DNA from: Taiwanofungus camphoratus | Lineage: Eukaryota; Basidiomycota; Agaricomycetes; Polyporales; Taiwanofungaceae | Direction of reading: 5' to 3' | DNA length: 64,000 nucleotides | NCBI GenBank assembly: GCA_003999685.1 | Contig: CP021221.1 | Span: 930,001-994,000, forward strand | Shown: in pieces, positions 58,833 to 64,000 of the stretch | Position numbering within the stretch: the stretch's first letter is position 1 | How the letters are laid out: each line of letters begins with the position of its first letter | The notes under the pieces: generated by a model | What the model was told of the DNA's origin: nothing | Seen by the model: only the letters and a program-made list of their open reading frames with translations | Databases searched by the model: none | Position numbers and translations under genes: made by a program

Positions 58833-61800
58833 ATGTCACTCACCTCGTTCATTTTGGAGATATTTCTTCTTGCGCAAGTGCGAGACCGTTCGGCTTTGGC
58901 GGTGCTCTCCCTGTGGATTCTCCGGGTCGTATCTCTGTCGCTCGTATTCAGGGCATACATCGGTCCCTCCATTATCAGTCTTGTTTCAAAGCGTCTTCGT
59001 GTGCGCAGTGTGAGTCTGCGCTCGATTCGGGGCATATATTTTCGGGCGGGAAATGGAACATGGCGCGTGGACCGTGTAGGACTATCCTACCATCGTCCTC
59101 TGTCAAAAAAGGATAGTCGTTTCTCCATTCTCGTGGAAGGACTCAAGGTAGAGGTGACGAAGGGAGAGGGCCAGTCGACGCAGAAGCGGCCGTCTGTTCA
59201 AAATACCTTCAAACGTCCCATATTTGCGCAGCTTGCGCCGTCTCCGCTAGCCTATCGCGTATGGACCATTGTGTGGTTTATATACACCGCGATGTACACA
59301 TTGTTAGATCCTTACGTACGGCCTGTCGTACGGACCGTGTTTGTCGCAGCACTTCGCATGGTGATTAGAGCACTTCCTGCCCTCACTCATGTTCTAGATT
59401 TGGAGCTACAAGGTGCCGTTATCACGTTCTCGGCCATTCCTGGAATCGAGTTGGGGGTAGAGGAAGCGAAACTCAACACTACCGTCTCACTCTCGTCTTT
59501 GGAGAGTGTTGTTTTTCCTGATAACAAACCACGCTACCAAAGCCATCATCGTCATAAACGATTTGCTAGCGTGGCCGACTGGAATGCGAGACTTACGAGC
59601 AGTTTGCGGCGCACATGGGACCGTGCTTGGGGAGCAACACAAGTAGCGGCATCGGCATCTTTTCAAATCAAGAGCATGACAGGGTGTGCAGATTCTTTTG
59701 TGATAAAAGATTTGCCTCGGGCATCGTACGGCGGTAGTCTCAGCTCATTCGTCCATACTGCACAGGTGCTTACGAAGACCTTTTCCTGTAGGGGGCCGAG
59801 CTTTTGTCAATGTGCCTTTCTTCGATTTCTCAGTAGCAGTTCGTGTCAACCCGCATAAAGGACTAGAGCCTCATAGTCTGGAGACTACTCTCCATTGTGA
59901 ATCACTCGATATAAACATCGATGTGGTACAACATCTCTTGGGAACCATTCAACGACATCGTGATTCAAAGAAGAAATATGAAGATCGCGAGTTAAAGAGC
60001 CCTTTATCGTCTACCCGGCCTGCTTCATCTCGGCTGACATGGTCGTCCCAAACCTCACCTACCTCCTCCCCTCTGATGGGAGCGCTTTCGGTGCGTTTGG
60101 AAGTAATCATGTTCTTGTTGAAGCATTCAATGTTCATGTACAGATGCGGCTTCGTTGGGGCAATAAACCAGGCCCGATCCACAGGCTCAATAGTCAGACT
60201 CCTACTGTATGTTATCTATGTAGATATGAGAAATATGCTGATCATCAAACACCTCATTGCCAGTCCCGCCTTTCGATTTTGAAGGCGGTTGGCATCTCCG
60301 TCACTAAGTTGACGTTGAGTCATTGTCCGCCACACAGCCAGATGGACATTGCGCAGACATTCAAGGCCACAGTAAATGATATACATCTCAGTGCGGCCTT
60401 GAGCCACCCTGATACGAATTCCATGCACCGAGAATGGCTGGGTTCTAGAAGTGTACCTGGCGACGAACTCAGTGCCGACGTGTATCGTTTCAATTTCACC
60501 ATGCATCTCCTTACTTTGGAAAGGACTGGACATGAAACAGTTGACGATCATTTACAGGTAATATCGACTGGTCCACTACAAATTTACACTATCGTCTCTC
60601 AATGGCCTTTGCCTTGGGTACGTGGTCCGAGTTTCATGTCGGGGGATCCAAATGCACAACTGCTGGCAATAAATGTTGTCTTGGGTACTGTCCAACTCAC
60701 GGAACGGCTAGAAGTTTTCCAGACGTTACTAGCACGTGAAAAGCCTGCCAAGCCACACCTGGAATCTGAGTCTCTTCTACCAGTAATCCTTGCTCCTGTG
60801 CCACGAATTGCGCTTGGGCTTCAGGTCGGAAGTATCTTCGTTCGTCTTATCTCGTCGAGTACCGAAGGCGAAGACAGACCTTTCGCTCTGGAAGCTCGGA
60901 CAGATGGATTCGTGGCCTCGATAACTTCACAGTATAGCTTGCCGTCCGACGAACGCTCGCGCAGCAGACCGCATGATGGTTTTGGCCTACATATGGATAT
61001 CGACCACAGCTTCATTTTAGATCGCACGTTTGTTAATGTGTGTTTTGGCACTAACTTGGAGACTAGACACAGTCAAGGTCTACTCGCTTCAGGTCCATCG
61101 GGCTTCCCAGGTGAAACACTGCTATCGTTGGACACTGTTCAACTCACAGGCCGCGGAAGTGCCATAGGTGATATTCCAGATCAGCTGCACAGTGGTGTGA
61201 CTGTAGACGTGACGTCGCTGTTCACTGATGTCCAATGTTCAACGGAGGCGATCTCCGTTGAATTATGGCAGCCTGATATTATCAAGACCGTCTCGAGGCT
61301 AGCTCGGTGTTTAGAGACTAGGTCACGGAAGGACGCATCTCTAGCTTCACCACATCGTCTTCTGGACAAATTGCCTTTTGGATTAGCTGCATCACTTTCC
61401 ATAGGGCGCTTTGTGCTATTCGTAACCGCTCCGGATCTTGCCCCAGATGAACAGCTAGGGATTTCTCGTGGAGTAGCATCACATATGGGTATTTCAGCAA
61501 GCTATTGCGCTATTCATAACAAACATTCTGACCGGATCCAGAATTTACTGTCCAGAGGGCAAAAGCGGCTGCGATTATCGCTTCCGACGGAGCAGATTGT
61601 TAAGGCTGTCGCTGGTACAACCGCACCTGCGGCCAATCCGAGTTTGCATGTTCTATCACAGATTATGCTCTGGGATATTGGTCTTCGCGATGCAGTTGCC
61701 ACCCAATTTACTGCCGATGATCCCTACTGCATCGGAGACAAAGACGATGAATTGCAATCCCGTCAATTCCTTCGGATACGTGATGTCAATGTTGAAGTCA

Positions 61801-64000
61801 CACTTTCTGGTCAGCGTCCTGGCGGGTCTCCTCGTCCAGGGGTTAAGGATGATTGTAACGTCACAGTCTCTACGTCAAGCATACGAGGATCTATCTGCTT
61901 AGCTCAGGTGTACAGTATTCTTCTAGCTACACAGACATTCAAGTCGCTCCTTCCACGGACCTCGAAAGAACGAGCAGATAATACACCTTCTACTTTATCG
62001 GTCAGCGTTCAATCCGCACTTGCAGACTTCCAAGTCTTGTGGGATTTTCCGATCAAAACCAAGCTCTTTACCCGGGTCACCGCTCTCGATTGTCTTGTCT
62101 CACCTGGACAGAAGGCCGCTGTTCGCTGGGACAGTGTTGTCCTAGCAGTCTCTCTCCCCAGCGTGCATGACAGTGCACAAAGAGAAGAATGGGAGGAATT
62201 GGCTTGTCTGCCCGATTGGCGTATAGATGTTCTACCGCACGCTCGTCCAGTATCAATTTCCGTACAGGGCGAAAGTGGCCGTGTCCGAATACCCTTTGAT
62301 TTTGTGCCGGCAGATCTCATTCTTGACATCAATGCGACAATCAAATGCATACGAAACCTTACGCGCATAGTTGCTTTGGGTCAGTATCAGAAACCGCCCA
62401 CTCCCGTGGCGGAAGCAGCGAAGATCGTGCCCAGCATCTTCGTGAAGATCCAGTATTTGAGCTTGGAGGCCGTAGACGAAGACATAGAAACGAAGCTGGG
62501 GCTCATATGGCGAGCTGGATTTGAAGCTTCGCGCATTCGGCGAGAACGCGAGGATGCATTTCGAGCCAAAGTGACCACTATACTGACCTCGAACTCGCCT
62601 CATTTCTCTTCGGGAGCACGCGATCATGATGCTGATTTCCAATTCAGCTCCAAACATACTGTATCCATCGCTGAGGCTCGACAGCGACTCTTACAAGTTC
62701 ATTCCGTTGCTTGGCGATCTGGACTTCAAAAAGCACAGTCACTGCAGATTAGGAGGCAGGGTGACGTTCTACGGCGATTTCAAAGGAGAACTAACTCCGG
62801 TGGTTCCTTTGTGGCCAGCCTCGTTTCCATCAACCCACCAAAATCGGTCCCGCCTTTGTGCCGAATGACATTTGACGGGCTATCGCTACATCTGACGCCC
62901 CCATCATTCCCGTCTGACGCCCTCCCCGATTTCCTCCATGCTGTAGGGAGTGGACTTCCTCGGGATACAGAGTTTTCGCTGCTTATACCTGTCCATCTCA
63001 ATTTCACTATCGCATCACTACGTCTGGCTTACCGTGAATACCCTCTTCCATTGTTGAACGTGCCCCCTAGTTCTGAAGATAATGTTCCGGCTCTGGAATT
63101 TGACAGTGATGTCGTCATTGCAGAAGAAATGGGAACTGCTCATTCAGTGGAATGGATCTCTTGCAATGTTATCAAGCCAAACAGCGGCATTCACGGTTCT
63201 TCCCCCTTGACTCTCCCAATTCCCAAGACCATCATGCCTGTCAAGACTTACGCTCGTCCGATCATTCGCGTTTTGACTGATGACGTGACGGACTTCGCAT
63301 GGGGTATTAGCTACAGTCCTGTAACCCAAGATCTGATGCGCATCATGGATACACTGTCTCATGCCCCACGGGATAGTTCCCCACCCGTTGGTTTTTGGGA
63401 CAAAGTAAGCGAACCCTTTTTTTGAAAATTAATATGTTTTCACGTGGAGATACACATGCCGTCAGTTGAGGTTGGTTTTCCACTGGCAAATGCAAGTCTT
63501 TTTTGAACATGAAGTACAGCTTCATATGAAGGGTTAGACACCTGTCTTCAAAAACCGAGTGTATTTCTAACTACACGTTGTAGGTTCTCGTGATCCTTTC
63601 GAGCTTGGCGGAAACGGAGCTGGCTTTGCTCTTTGTTGGCTCGGTAACCCTCAACTACTCGTTGGTCAACAAAACGATGAAAATGAGCTGATTCAAATGA
63701 TCAGCGAGACAATGCTCGTAGTCATTCCCAAGTGAGCGATCCGCAATGTTCTTTACGTGTTAATATATAAATGGTGATATCACGATGCTAGTGTGGAGGA
63801 TGCCTATGGTGATACATCAACAATTGAGCGTTACTCACACCCTCGCGTAGCTACTACCGCAACTGCTACAACCCTTCGCCCTAGGAAGCCTCGGAAATAT
63901 CAGAAAGTCTGTGCGAAATTCAGTTCGGGCGTTCGTTTTGGTGTGGGTTTTGTCTTGGAACGCTCGTGCGGTCCCGAATGTCATACATGCACGGGTAAGG
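58833..64000 (+). CDS. FMP27: FMP27/BLTP2 (Hobbit) bridge-like lipid transfer protein, 3' truncated by window
   Basis: N-terminal and middle part of a giant rod-shaped lipid-transfer protein at ER-plasma membrane contacts. It starts MSLTSFILEIFLLAQVRDRS with hydrophobic anchors (LAVLSLWILRVVSLSLVFRA), then the chorein-like start IRGIYFRAGNGTWRVDRVGL. A second exon begins after about 59790 and reads VPFFDFSVAVRVNPHKGLEP. The long frame 60039-63425 follows, with one in-frame intron near 60210-60265. At 63385-63405 the domain signature GFWDK appears. Spliced exons then give LRLVFHWQMQVFFEHEVQLH, GSRDPFELGGNGAGFALCWL and MISETMLVVIPN, matching the FMP27 GFWDK domain. The last visible exon (VEDAYGDTSTIERYSHP ... 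FGVGFVLERSCG) ends at a donor near 63995. The rest lies outside the window. Confidence 0.93.

Overview
The window is nuclear DNA of a filamentous basidiomycete, most likely an Agaricomycete. Genes are dense, lie on both strands and are cut by many short introns of about 45-70 nt with GT...AG ends. The family mix fits that clade: DUF6533 and DUF6534 multi-pass proteins, MARVEL-like proteins and a DUF7704 protein. I rebuilt gene models by joining reading frames across GT/AG boundaries by eye. Spans run from start codon to stop codon and include introns. I saw no tRNA, rRNA or CRISPR array.

Layout. 0.5-2.8 kb: a bHLH transcription factor (-). 4.5-7.8 kb: a loose region with a DUF6534 membrane gene (-), a relic coding stretch and a 286-bp non-autonomous hAT-type element with a perfect 8-bp target duplication. 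7.9-12.8 kb: the PCNA-unloading ATPase ELG1/ATAD5 (-) diverging from a JMJD7-like JmjC hydroxylase (+). 13.9-16.9 kb: NHP2 and BFR1 (+). 17.2-24.8 kb: an RFX transcription factor, vacuolar endopolyphosphatase PPN1 and an unrecognised gene (all -). 25.1-28.2 kb: acetoacetyl-CoA synthetase (+). 28.8-32.9 kb: three MARVEL-like membrane genes in tandem (+), the third looking truncated. 33.4-38.7 kb: ubiquitin-conjugating enzyme UBC8 (+), THOC5 (-) and glucose-6-phosphate dehydrogenase (+) with an unusually long second intron. 39.6-41.0 kb: a DUF6533 membrane gene (+). 41.3-47.0 kb: a strikingly GC-rich block with a RING-RING-LON protein and fluoride exporter FEX (both -). 47.3-50.2 kb: 3-ketodihydrosphingosine reductase and a DUF7704 protein (+). 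50.6-52.8 kb: COX18 and ribosomal protein eL6 (-). 53.2-54.2 kb: a Sdt1/Phm8-type nucleotidase (+). 54.3-58.3 kb: PHAF1/UPF0183 (-) diverging from DNA polymerase epsilon subunit DPB2 (+). 58.8-64 kb: the giant lipid-transfer protein FMP27/BLTP2 (+), cut by the window edge.

Most genes are conserved housekeeping genes: replication, RNA processing, translation, mitochondrial biogenesis, carbon and lipid metabolism. They do not form one pathway. The two replication genes, ELG1 and DPB2, both have MluI-box-like (ACGCGT) clusters in divergent promoters, which hints at shared G1/S control. The accessory material is the tandem MARVEL family, the DUF6533/6534 genes and the hAT element. I found no gene set that looks like a new defence or biosynthetic system; the most unusual items are listed as findings.
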